Made by a program: the position numbers and the translations under genes. The notes below the pieces were generated by a model, which was given only the letters and a program-made list of their open reading frames with translations, made no database searches and was not told the origin of the DNA. DNA of 14,395 nucleotides. Source: Gammaproteobacteria bacterium (GTDB lineage: Bacteria > Pseudomonadota > Gammaproteobacteria > Competibacterales > Competibacteraceae). Position 1 is the first letter of the stretch. Each line of letters opens with the position of its first letter. Location: positions 1-14,395 of the forward strand of contig JAIFNF010000270.1 of NCBI GenBank assembly GCA_020047885.1, in the 5' to 3' direction. Shown piece after piece: positions 8,801-14,152 of the stretch.

Positions 8801-9478
8801 GGTCAGCAGAATATCGGGCGGTTGATCCTGCAGGGCTTGCTGGTCGGTAATCGCTCGATAGGCTTTCTCCTGATCACCCTCCATCTCGATGGTCATCTCG
8901 CGCAGGGCGCCTTCACTGATCCGGTTGGGATTGGTCGGATCGAAGCGGCCCGTGTAGAGGCCGACGCGAATCTGGGCCTTGCGTCCGGGTCCAGTTCCGC
9001 CACAGAGCCGTGGTGTTCTAAAAATTTCCTCGGCAAACCGCCCCGCCTGATCAGCGGCCAGCGCATTCATGGGATAGAGGATGATCGCTTTGATGCCTTT
9101 ACGTCCGGCGAGGCGTTCGCGATAGCAGTGATCAAGGATGGGAACCTGAAAACACTCGGTTTTACCGGAGCCGGTGCCGGTGGTGACCAGAGTCGATACC
9201 GGCGTTTGTCCTTTCGAGGTGAGGCGTTGCCAAGCCAGCCATTGGTGGCGGAAGGGGAGAAAGGGCGCGGGCAGATCGAAGAAGTGGTTGCCGTGATCTG
9301 CAGCGGGCCGAAAGGGTCGGCGGATTTGTACCCACGGCCCCTTGAACAGACCGTTTTCCGGGTCGTTGATGAAGCGTCGGAGCGCCTCTTCTTCATCGCG
9401 GCGGCGAAAGTTAAACGTCGCCTCCAGGTAATGGAGAATTTGCTGGCGGATGTCTTGAGCGAGGGTGGCGGGGAGCAT
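2825..9478 (-). CDS. Giant SF2 helicase with DUF1998 region (DruE/DrmA/MrfA-like)
   Basis: This 2217-aa protein is a DEAD/DEAH-type SF2 ATPase, expected to move along or remodel DNA. Motifs in order: Q-like FLPFRHQ (73-79), Walker A GTGSGKT (101-107), Ia LYPMNALAADQ (134-144), LLTNYKMLD (224-232), Walker B LDELH (257-261), III GTSAT (293-297), IV AFTDSVQDASHRAGFF (about 682-697), V LEMGIDIG (about 1097-1104) and VI QRIGRAGR (about 1121-1128). Cys pairs suggest zinc ribbons near 523, 645, 1407-1437 and 1545-1571. A Glu/Lys/Arg-rich coiled-coil-like stretch lies near 1258-1320, followed by LLPNYAFPERGV. The DUF1998 signature is near 1650-1750 (DSVPGGTGFLKTLF, then CSCR and DGCYRC). The final 450 residues contain QPDFLLS and AIFADGF (about 1839-1861), which look nuclease-like. 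Length and layout resemble Druantia DruE, but no DruA-D, DruF/G, DruM or DruH is seen. The ATG at 9478 has only a weak GGAA upstream. The N-terminus continues straight into the helicase pattern, so the start is likely right. Confidence 0.9.
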   Translation of the reverse strand: MLPATLAQDIRQQILHYLEATFNFRRRDEEEALRRFINDPENGLFKGPWVQIRRPFRPAADHGNHFFDLPAPFLPFRHQWLAWQRLTSKGQTPVSTLVTTGTGSGKTECFQVPILDHCYRERLAGRKGIKAIILYPMNALAADQAGRFAEEIFRTPRLCGGTGPGRKAQIRVGLYTGRFDPTNPNRISEGALREMTIEMEGDQEKAYRAITDQQALQDQPPDILLTNYKMLDFLLMRPKDKAIWRFNQKGTLRYLVLDELHTYDGAQGADVACLIRRLKERLDIAQGELCCVGTSATIAAGDDETTQDPLARLADFAGRLFEESLQPECVIGEDRLTVEEIMRVPLADFTPVPAPDDCLARGGETAPEFARRIAPLFGAPAFPTDDGTTLFPGPLPPGDDTLETRWTLALGHWIKSQPLFVSVLEATRDGPLAWPDLVDQVADAELSLRSVQGFGARSAVLSAFFALIAQARECRSEKPRPLTPTQVQLWIRELRRLGRLVSDQPVFGWLDEKRPDQRILPVAHCTECGESVWVAMVDPDSENPIQASGVQGFKLIADAARIYQGWGFEGPMSKRMVAISPWHPDDDAEPAQGALDIAQWHLSKDSLVLRLGPGPCPLTGSPTFRVKMNRDTRVKAAGQEVGAVKCPHCRSDGSLMFIGAQAATIGSVAIDELFGSVLNHDPKLLAFTDSVQDASHRAGFFSARTFHFTLRTAVQRVIDEAGASGLPLTTIGARLLDYWSKPISGRPGSLRETISTLLPPDLREYEPYLAYRQHASDALPGTPLRVGVEQRLTWEASSEFSLMLTHGRTLEGNASATLGWDDTVIDNTVALLRRRLPAIDPTLLTDDCKAGDRRLRRWILGILHRQRERGCLYHPYLDSYALAGYWGKYPFGRVVHGRELFPPAGRYWPRLMALAPHRYHDHLLAPSRPGQLSPWHIVWALRALVITHTPETSILDLIRAFLEAGCESGLLREVQHDGNQRLIALSAESARLWSDGVQYECDYSGQRLYRPLHEAADWDGAPSLTYRGDHGQYQRIGSNDRQIYYQQRYRKGALRRVFAQEHTGLLTTEERESLEDQFNHGGHADDPNVLTATSTLEMGIDIGDLSSTMLCSIPPTTASYLQRIGRAGRSTGTALVLAVINQRPHDLFFFSRPGEMLAGKIEPPGCWLDASAVLVRQYLAFCFDSVVKESLIQALPTTGKQLAEDLDSGKGPMSSILAWMVLREAALQGRFMARFSADVREDTRERFLQETRTEVLRERIHKAARDFDSQRQAIVNARKRLADQKKEAEGHDDWESLREIEQESRILRGRQTTMDRTAVLEILIEYGLLPNYAFPERGVHFNGVLYSHHPTRGQNHDRELQAYDIVRGAGSALRELAPHNRFYTHSHVFEIQQLALGSPTQPLLEQWAICGECGHIRRLEELNRPDASPACPQCGYAADAHSQLDRSQHKQFLEFARSQAISYMEHYESLSGDRADEREQRFYRIIPCFDTTLDAPSGAVADESEPFGIEYRAALALRQVNTGFAEMSGSLPFGVDQEVSDSGFLACIHCGVTVDGDGERNSIKHRRSCSGRRKTEKMQSEGKPGDAYQWESFYLYRELRSEAIRILLPDVDEDDIATLTACIFLGLRLRFQGNPGHLLVIPQIVPQHQDGLRKHYLVMMDSVPGGTGFLKTLFQDTGSDDPSGLPGEGVMDLLRRARDALESCSCRLLPCQHGQEDPDGCYRCIRTYHLQYRSDQISRERGIRLLARLIEAGNRRSIIKTLDQLDVKALFGSLLEKRLVDRLREFVEMGGNGQTGQWTRTIIKGALGFRFRVGNHPRIWELELQPKLGPWQGVAIPCQPDFLLSADDPEIQPIAIFADGFEPHVRPGQADSRLPDDLRKRRAILDSGRYGVWNITWNDLNPQPQMPVGLLQPHIVTRILPARLTAARQQGVQYPDIPLATADGFSQMKAYLLSPGRSGWTRLADECLMLPLQLLAGSGAACEEAGLAVMMDQWRNHAGVAMPLMSPEGQWVVSERLAADHDDLLVLASVPDAINGVTDRIQVWLRLIDSTQEREKPGFSDRWRRFLALANLFQFCRQFRAFVATEVAEGTAPDVGFAREVALDQHWRDVQQAVVAALQPVVAQIATARIALPEVEVYLSDASDCFAELAWHKAPTTPAGKNWGRGDTPLRANIAILVGDQAAFASEWQGAGWRVVTLADIEVRGTAWLIAMLPTGD
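2829..2834 (-). promoter_or_regulatory. Shine-Dalgarno that sets the UvrD-type helicase start
   Basis: AGGAGA on the minus strand is 8 nt before the ATG at 2820. It lies inside the last codons of the giant helicase, whose TGA is 2825-2827, so the two genes are probably translationally coupled. It argues against the longer start at 2958. Confidence 0.75.
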
Positions 9479-9512
9479 GGTTCCGGTTCAACAGGGATTG
9501 GGGATGGAATCG

Positions 9513-11171
9513 TTAGATCGGATCATCGATACCTGGCTCTGTATCTGTCGACTCCAATCCTAAGGCACTGACAAACTGTTGCTCCTCAGCTTTCAACCGG
9601 TCACGCCGCGCAGCGAGAAGATCGGAAATCGAACCTTGAGCGTCACTCGGCACGCCGAGTTGGGCTAGTAACGGGTTATCGGCTTCAACAGGACTGCCCG
9701 ACGCTCTGCGCTGGAGTGCTTCGCGGTAACGATTGATCGACGATTTTTCCTCATTGATGGCCAAATGCCACCAGATCGAGCGCTTCCCACTGGGTTGCAA
9801 CAAACCCATGGATGATCCGCCGGCCGCCAGGGCTTGATGCGCTGGTCCCTCTAAATCACCACGATCCTGGTAGCGCGCCATCAGTAAGGCAGAAGCCTTG
9901 GCACGGGCAGCTCTGAAATCGAACCGCGTCACGGGACGGACCTTCCTGGTCACATCCCGCTCCATGGCAAGCCAGTTTCCACCCTGGATCATATCGGCGA
10001 GCGCCGCACTGCTGCGGTCATAAATCGCCGAATTGACGCCGGCGAAAACCTCTCCATAGGTGGTCAACCATAACCAGCGCCCCACCGCCTCCAACGTCTC
10101 TGGTTTGGACAGGTCACTGCTATCAGATCCAAACCTGATCGCCAGGATCATGAGCTGCCAGGAGTAAGGGAGGGCTTCCGGTCCGTGGATACCGCAAGCC
10201 CGGCGGATGACCTTGGCTGCATCAGCTACGGCATTGAATGCCTTCGATATCAGATTGTTATCATCACGTAATCGATGGGCCAGCTTGTCCACCTCCAACT
10301 TGGACGGATGCTGTCCGGCCAAGGCAGCGCACACGCGAAGGACGTTTGAGTCAGGCACATCCTGCCACCCCAAGGGTTCCAGGTATTCGCTGCGATACTT
10401 CTCGAAGAGAGCCTGGGGATCGAATCCATCCTGGTAAGCCAGCGCGGCGACCATATTGAAGTCGCTCATCGGGACACCGCTGGAGTTGATTCGTTTAAAG
10501 CTTTCTGTAGCGTCTTCCAGCGAATCTGCAACCAGCACCGCAACCGGAATGCTGTATTCGCGCAGCCGATCCCGGAGCGCATCGGCCTCGGTAATTTGCG
10601 TGTCATTCAAGGGCGGCTGTCGATCCCGAAGCCATCGGTTCAGCGCTTTGCGATCCAGGACCGTATGCAAGGGAAGTTGAGTTAACGTCGGTTGCTGATC
10701 CCTCTTGAGCAGGATGAACCGATCGCGGCTTTTCGAGTTCTCCTTGAGCGGCTGCAAGTCGAAGACCCAAATCTCTTCGTCCCCGGAACCCGCAGAACCC
10801 TCGGGTACGCGGTTGACATCCTGGAGTTGCAGGTCAGAGATCAGCCCGGGTCCCAGGATCTGCACCAAGGTCGAGAGCCGCTGATGACCGTCGAGCAACA
10901 ACCGTTGACCTTCACTGGCAACGACGTTTTGCACTCGAAATCCGCCAACGATATCCAGGGTTTTGATCGGCATTCGGGTGGACCAGAGCAGGATAGTCCC
11001 GATGGGAAACCCTCGGTAGAGACTATCGAGCAGGTCGCCGCGCCGCTCCGGAGTCCAAGTCGTTTCGGTGCCGGGCCGCTGAAACCGGGGTATTCGGATG
11101 TCTCCCGACAGAACCTCACTGACGATCTGGTACAGAGGTTGGATGTAAGGTTGTCGCTCGTAAAAGGGCAC
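9513..11171 (-). CDS. DUF262 (ParB-like / GmrSD N-terminal) protein
   Basis: This 552-aa protein carries the DUF262 fold, related to ParB/Srx and found as the GmrS half of the GmrSD type IV restriction enzyme and in BrxU, SspE and other phage-defence proteins. There it binds or hydrolyses nucleotides and controls a nuclease. The signature is clear: IPRFQRP (27-33), DLLDSLYRGFPIGTILLW (46-63), LLLDGHQRLSTL (91-102, usually DGQQR; here His replaces the first Gln) and SFKRINSSGVPMSDF (224-238). The C-terminal 300 residues show no HxxP or HNH motif of the DUF1524 nuclease that often follows DUF262, so the catalytic partner is probably another protein. The start is GTG (11169-11171) with GAGG (11178-11181) 6 nt upstream, 13 nt after the previous stop. 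The fit of residues 10-63 to the family supports it. The next gene begins 34 nt downstream. Confidence 0.9.
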   Translation of the reverse strand: MPFYERQPYIQPLYQIVSEVLSGDIRIPRFQRPGTETTWTPERRGDLLDSLYRGFPIGTILLWSTRMPIKTLDIVGGFRVQNVVASEGQRLLLDGHQRLSTLVQILGPGLISDLQLQDVNRVPEGSAGSGDEEIWVFDLQPLKENSKSRDRFILLKRDQQPTLTQLPLHTVLDRKALNRWLRDRQPPLNDTQITEADALRDRLREYSIPVAVLVADSLEDATESFKRINSSGVPMSDFNMVAALAYQDGFDPQALFEKYRSEYLEPLGWQDVPDSNVLRVCAALAGQHPSKLEVDKLAHRLRDDNNLISKAFNAVADAAKVIRRACGIHGPEALPYSWQLMILAIRFGSDSSDLSKPETLEAVGRWLWLTTYGEVFAGVNSAIYDRSSAALADMIQGGNWLAMERDVTRKVRPVTRFDFRAARAKASALLMARYQDRGDLEGPAHQALAAGGSSMGLLQPSGKRSIWWHLAINEEKSSINRYREALQRRASGSPVEADNPLLAQLGVPSDAQGSISDLLAARRDRLKAEEQQFVSALGLESTDTEPGIDDPI

Positions 11172-11184
11172 GCTGCACCTCGGA

Positions 11185-12141
11185 TTACATGGCGGATGCG
11201 ATTCGCTCGGCCAAATCAGTCATTTCGGGCCAGACGTTATCGTCCTCAAACCAGTCGTCCGGCCAGTTCGAGGCGGATGATGTCGCGAATTCGTTCTTAA
11301 AATATTCCATTTCCTTGAAATATCTTGCTTTGTCCAAGAGTTCATACGCATCGATGAGGCCGATCCGCCGTGTACGATCTTCAGGATCGGTGATGCGCGT
11401 ATTGACGATCTGTCGCATGGCCTCGATCGGGAGGTAGTTTTCTTGATTCCGTCGCTTTAGCCGGTAGTGATGGTTTTTCATGCCGGCTCTGTCACAAGCT
11501 CCCTCCAGCAGCCTGGAGCCTTCGCCGGGCGTTTCCGCCCGATCGCCATCATGGTCATAAATCAGGAAATGAACCAACCGCCACAGCTCGGCAGGCAGTC
11601 CAAAGGCGAGGCGCGCATGGTCGTCCTGGCAGAAAAATCCGACCAGCGCAGTCATCACGGATAATCCGCAGCCATGCTCATAACGCAGTTCGCCACGCCG
11701 CTCCCAAGCTTCAAGTTGTTTGCGCCACACCGGTGGCATGACACGGCGGAGGAAGGCTGCATCGTTAATCTGATTTTCCAGCAGGATATGAAGCGGCTGC
11801 GCTACAGCGCGCACCGCATCTTCAAGGGACAGCCAGCAGCCTGAATGCTCGGCGCTGATATCCGTTGCGCTGACCAGCACCCTCTTAGCGCCACGAACGG
11901 CTGCGTTAACCGATACGCGGTCGGATCGCTCCCGCAGCATCGCGACCTCTGCCTGTAAGCGGTTCGGCAGCGATGCAATCCAAGCGTCGAAGTGGGGGGA
12001 TCGGCGAGCGCCCCAAGGCATGTCGGGACTCGTGGAAACGATCGGCGTGTGCCGACGCAGCGCCGCATTGCGCAGCAGCGCCAGCCGGTCTACATCTCGG
12101 GATGTACCCGAGAATAATGCGTCGTCCATCCACACGATCAT
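11185..12141 (-). CDS. TOPRIM-like (OLD/AriB-like) putative nuclease, partner of the ATPase
   Basis: I do not recognise this 318-aa protein by family name, but its middle carries a TOPRIM-like set of acidic residues in the right order. These are HILLENQINDAAFL (118-131, Glu122 and Asp127), FLIYDHDGD (192-200, DxDxD) and YRLKRRNQENYLP (226-238, Glu234). The last pattern, an Arg-rich strand leading into ENYL, is typical of TOPRIM domains of the OLD and DUF4435/AriB kind, which use metal-bound acidic residues to cut nucleic acid. The first 100 residues match nothing I know; the C-terminus is acidic (DDWFEDDNVWPE, 295-306). Its ATG overlaps the ATPase TGA by 4 bases (ATGA, 12138-12141) and it has no strong Shine-Dalgarno, so it is probably made by coupled translation in ratio with the ATPase. 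In OLD and GajA the two activities are fused; here they would be split, as in PARIS AriA/AriB. The nuclease role is inference. Confidence 0.7.
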   Translation of the reverse strand: MIVWMDDALFSGTSRDVDRLALLRNAALRRHTPIVSTSPDMPWGARRSPHFDAWIASLPNRLQAEVAMLRERSDRVSVNAAVRGAKRVLVSATDISAEHSGCWLSLEDAVRAVAQPLHILLENQINDAAFLRRVMPPVWRKQLEAWERRGELRYEHGCGLSVMTALVGFFCQDDHARLAFGLPAELWRLVHFLIYDHDGDRAETPGEGSRLLEGACDRAGMKNHHYRLKRRNQENYLPIEAMRQIVNTRITDPEDRTRRIGLIDAYELLDKARYFKEMEYFKNEFATSSASNWPDDWFEDDNVWPEMTDLAERIASAM

Positions 12142-13415
12142 CGGGGCCGGTCCGGTTGCCAGCGCAGATCGAGGACCCGGTGGGCGAGTTCTTGCTCCTT
12201 CTCGAACACATCAGGCCGCCAACCCGAGAGGGTGGCATCTGCGTCAATACCTATCGTCGTCACGGTAGATGCGCCATCGGAACCTGATTCGACCCAGTGC
12301 AAACCTACCTGAGAGGGCGTTAATCTTCCCTCCAGCACGGCGACCTGCATTGCTCGCAACAGATAGACGGAATGTGTTTCCAGGATTATGGGAATGCCTT
12401 GGTGGATGGTCTCCACCAGTCGATCAAACAGGGCCACCTGGAGGGTCGGATGCAAGTGCGCTTCGGGTTCCTCCACGGCGAGCATGGACGGCGCGGCTGA
12501 TATGTTGGTCTCAGCCCACAGGGCGCAGAGGAGAATCGGGAGCAGAGAGCGGAGACCTTCACCGGCCAAATGCAGGGGCAACCGCTCCCGACCTCGCGCG
12601 CCGTGGATCAGTTCCGGTTGGCCGGCGGCATTGGGACGCAATACGATCTCGTTGCCGAGTCCTTCCTGCTGGGCCAGCCAACGGGATGCAGAGCCGAATA
12701 TCGATTGATTGGATGCCGCTCTGAGCCGGGCTGGAAGATCCGATCCGTCCGGGCTGCAACAGCGGGTCGGTCGGGCGCTGTCGCTACCGGTCAAACGATT
12801 GGCATACAGCCATTGCAGTTTTTGGAGGGGAGCGAGCGCCTCGCGAACGCGTTGGACCAGGGCTTCGGCCTGTTCAGGCAGGCCGCTGGGAAAGAGGCTG
12901 TCGAATTGCAATATGTCGGTCCAATCCTGTCCCCGATAGCTCCCCGCGTAGCTGGCGCTGATTATATTGCCTTCGTGCGTCTCCGGTCCCTCGGCCAGAT
13001 CGACTTTGAACTTGTCGCCCTCGGACCCCGGCGTTACGCGCAAGCGGTTGACGATCAGTCCGTTCTTATCCCCAAACTGAATCTTGAACACAGAGTCGTT
13101 TGGTTGCCCCGGCGCCATCAACGTCAGCCAGGGGGAGAGGTTGAGCGCTCCCTGGCCCAACCAGCAGGTTTCCTTATAGGTGGCGCCGCGCAGAGCTGGA
13201 CTTTGCAGATCGAGCGGACCCGCCCCCGCCTGCAACGAGTCAGCCAGCAGCGCCAGCATACGCAGCAAGGTGCTCTTGCCGGCTTGGTTGAAGCCATAAA
13301 GCAGCGTCAGAGGCCGAATGTCGATGCTTACCTCATCCCGAAAGGCACGGAACCCATGCAGCTTAAGGGTGAACAGCCGGTCGGATGAGTTGGGCCTGGG
13401 CGAGGCACTGATCAC
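12138..13415 (-). CDS. ABC-type ATPase (AAA_21, DUF3696-like tail)
   Basis: This 425-aa protein is a soluble SMC/RecF/OLD-type ATPase expected to dimerise around ATP. An N-terminal strand and GFRAF (21-25) lead to Walker A GFNQAGKST (41-49). The ABC signature-like LAGEGLRSLLPIL (283-295), Walker B MLAVEEPEAHLHP (311-323) and the switch histidine in ILETHSVYLL (344-353) follow. The end (TIGIDADATLSGWRPDVFEKE, split at about 387-407) matches the WP-x-FF ending of DUF3696 ATPases. Between Walker A and the signature are about 230 variable residues rather than a long coiled coil, so it is not SMC-like in length. The start is GTG, overlapping the toxin TGA as GTGA (13412-13415); no good Shine-Dalgarno is seen, consistent with coupling. 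With the next gene it forms an ATPase plus TOPRIM pair like OLD, PARIS or Gabija GajA. It probably senses a signal and licenses the nuclease (inference). Confidence 0.85.
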   Translation of the reverse strand: MISASPRPNSSDRLFTLKLHGFRAFRDEVSIDIRPLTLLYGFNQAGKSTLLRMLALLADSLQAGAGPLDLQSPALRGATYKETCWLGQGALNLSPWLTLMAPGQPNDSVFKIQFGDKNGLIVNRLRVTPGSEGDKFKVDLAEGPETHEGNIISASYAGSYRGQDWTDILQFDSLFPSGLPEQAEALVQRVREALAPLQKLQWLYANRLTGSDSARPTRCCSPDGSDLPARLRAASNQSIFGSASRWLAQQEGLGNEIVLRPNAAGQPELIHGARGRERLPLHLAGEGLRSLLPILLCALWAETNISAAPSMLAVEEPEAHLHPTLQVALFDRLVETIHQGIPIILETHSVYLLRAMQVAVLEGRLTPSQVGLHWVESGSDGASTVTTIGIDADATLSGWRPDVFEKEQELAHRVLDLRWQPDRPR

Positions 13416-13837
13416 GGCGGCTGATCCCAGGGATTAATCAACATCAGCGGGGCTGCTGCAAAGTCCCGAACGTTGCGCGTGACTAGAGCCAAGCCGTGTT
13501 CGACCGCCGTTGCCGCAATGATCGAGTCGAAGGCCGCCATGGGCTTGCCTACGGCTTCAAGCCGAGCGCACATCTCACCCCAGTAGCCGGCGGTGTCCAC
13601 CGTAAAGGGTAAAACCCGGTTGCCAAGACTTGCTTGAAGTTGATCCAGCCAGATAGACAATGCGCTTTTACGCCGCGAGGTGGGCAGTTTGGCAACACCG
13701 CGTCGCAATTCCCCCAATGTCATCGCCGCAACAAACAGATCGTTCTCCGCCCGCGCATTGACCCAGGCCAACACGGTGTCACTGGGCGCCGGTTTGACAA
13801 ATTCCGACAACACGCAGGTATCGAGCAGATATTTCAC
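13412..13837 (-). CDS. vapC: VapC-type PIN-domain ribonuclease toxin
   Basis: This 141-aa protein is a PIN-domain toxin, the usual length for VapC/FitB, which cuts RNA (often tRNA or rRNA) with a Mg-binding acidic cluster. The cluster is intact: Asp6 in YLLDTCVLSE, Glu43 in TLGELRRGV, Asp104 in AAFDSIIAATA and Asp125 in TRNVRDF. Its GTG start (13835-13837) overlaps the antitoxin TGA as GTGA, so toxin synthesis depends on the antitoxin being translated first. Its own stop overlaps the start of the ATPase gene. That is unusual: a toxin-antitoxin pair normally ends its own operon. FitB-like members paired with Phd/YefM antitoxins are common. The specific RNA target cannot be read from the sequence. 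Confidence 0.92.
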   Translation of the reverse strand: MKYLLDTCVLSEFVKPAPSDTVLAWVNARAENDLFVAAMTLGELRRGVAKLPTSRRKSALSIWLDQLQASLGNRVLPFTVDTAGYWGEMCARLEAVGKPMAAFDSIIAATAVEHGLALVTRNVRDFAAAPLMLINPWDQPP

Positions 13838-14076
13838 AAGTCGATCTCCCGCACCGGTTCAGCCGAGCGTTCTAGGTCCAGCGGTTCGCCACGCGGTGCA
13901 TTCCGCACCACCTCCTGCAACGACAGTTTGGAATGCATCCGGCGAAATTCAGGCGCGGCAATAACGACCACGGCCTCGGCCCCGCGCCGCGTGATCAGTT
14001 GCGGACCTTCCGTCAGAGTGCGATCCACCAGCTCGCTGAAACGGCTTTTGGCTTCCTGTAATTGCCACGTTTGCAT
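13834..14076 (-). CDS. Phd/YefM-family antitoxin
   Basis: This 80-aa protein has the Phd/YefM DNA-binding N-terminus: WQLQEAKSRFSELVD (4-18), then GPQLITRRGAEAVVVIAAPEF (about 24-44, with the conserved turn ITRRG and the VVVI strand). The acidic tail (ERSAEPVREIDL, 69-80) is the part that typically wraps around and blocks the PIN toxin. Antitoxins of this family also repress their own operon by binding a palindrome, with the toxin as co-repressor. A 16-bp perfect palindrome sits just upstream. The ATG at 14076 has an excellent AGGAGG 8 nt before it. As first gene of the run it may regulate the whole seven-gene operon, not only the toxin (inference). Confidence 0.92.
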   Translation of the reverse strand: MQTWQLQEAKSRFSELVDRTLTEGPQLITRRGAEAVVVIAAPEFRRMHSKLSLQEVVRNAPRGEPLDLERSAEPVREIDL

Positions 14077-14084
14077 GAGAGAAT

Positions 14085-14090
14085 CCTCCT
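14085..14090 (-). promoter_or_regulatory. Strong Shine-Dalgarno of the antitoxin gene
   Basis: AGGAGG on the minus strand lies 8 nt before the ATG at 14076. It is the best ribosome site in the window and contrasts with the weak or absent sites of the toxin and ATPase genes that follow. This fits excess antitoxin synthesis. Confidence 0.85.
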
Positions 14091-14104
14091 GCTGAAATCA
14101 GCAG
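14089..14104 (-). promoter_or_regulatory. Perfect 16-bp palindrome, candidate antitoxin operator
   Basis: CTGCTGATTTCAGCAG consists of two 7-base arms (CTGCTGA and TCAGCAG) around two T bases. Its proximal end overlaps the Shine-Dalgarno by two bases. Phd/YefM antitoxins bind short palindromes of this size near their promoters, so it is a candidate operator for autoregulation. In RNA it could also fold, but the loop of two bases is too tight for all pairs to form. Confidence 0.5.
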
Positions 14105-14107
14105 CTA

Positions 14108-14125
14108 GTCAGTCTGGTCAGTTTG
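14108..14125. repeat. Tandem 9-bp direct repeat upstream of the antitoxin
   Basis: Two adjacent copies, GTCAGTCTG (14108-14116) and GTCAGTTTG (14117-14125), differ at one base. They lie 3 nt beyond the palindrome, between it and a possible -35 element. They could be additional antitoxin contacts, or chance. Confidence 0.4.
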
Positions 14126-14148
14126 TTCGGATTTTGTTCAACCGTCAA
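14120..14148 (-). promoter_or_regulatory. Weak candidate promoter for the operon
   Basis: On the minus strand TTGACG (14143-14148), a 5-of-6 match to the -35 consensus, is followed after 17 nt by CAAACT (14120-14125), only 3 of 6 for the -10. The -10 falls inside the tandem repeat and the palindrome would lie close to the transcription start, a sensible place for a repressor. The operon could instead be read from the gene upstream. Confidence 0.25.
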
Positions 14149-14152
14149 TCCA

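Noticed and set aside
8678..9571. Plus-strand open frame of 297 codons
   Set aside because: It is antisense to the Walker A and DELH region of the giant helicase, which is clearly the real gene; no ribosome site or known motif.
12570..13388. Plus-strand open frame of 272 codons
   Set aside because: It is antisense to the ATPase gene, which has all ABC motifs; the plus-strand product looks like a shadow.
766..13415. A standard Gabija or PARIS system
   Set aside because: Gabija needs a fused ATPase-TOPRIM GajA next to a plain UvrD GajB. Here the ATPase and TOPRIM-like parts are split, the UvrD has a RelE-like front and lies 8 kb away. PARIS has no helicases, and the DUF3696-like ATPase is not obviously AriA.
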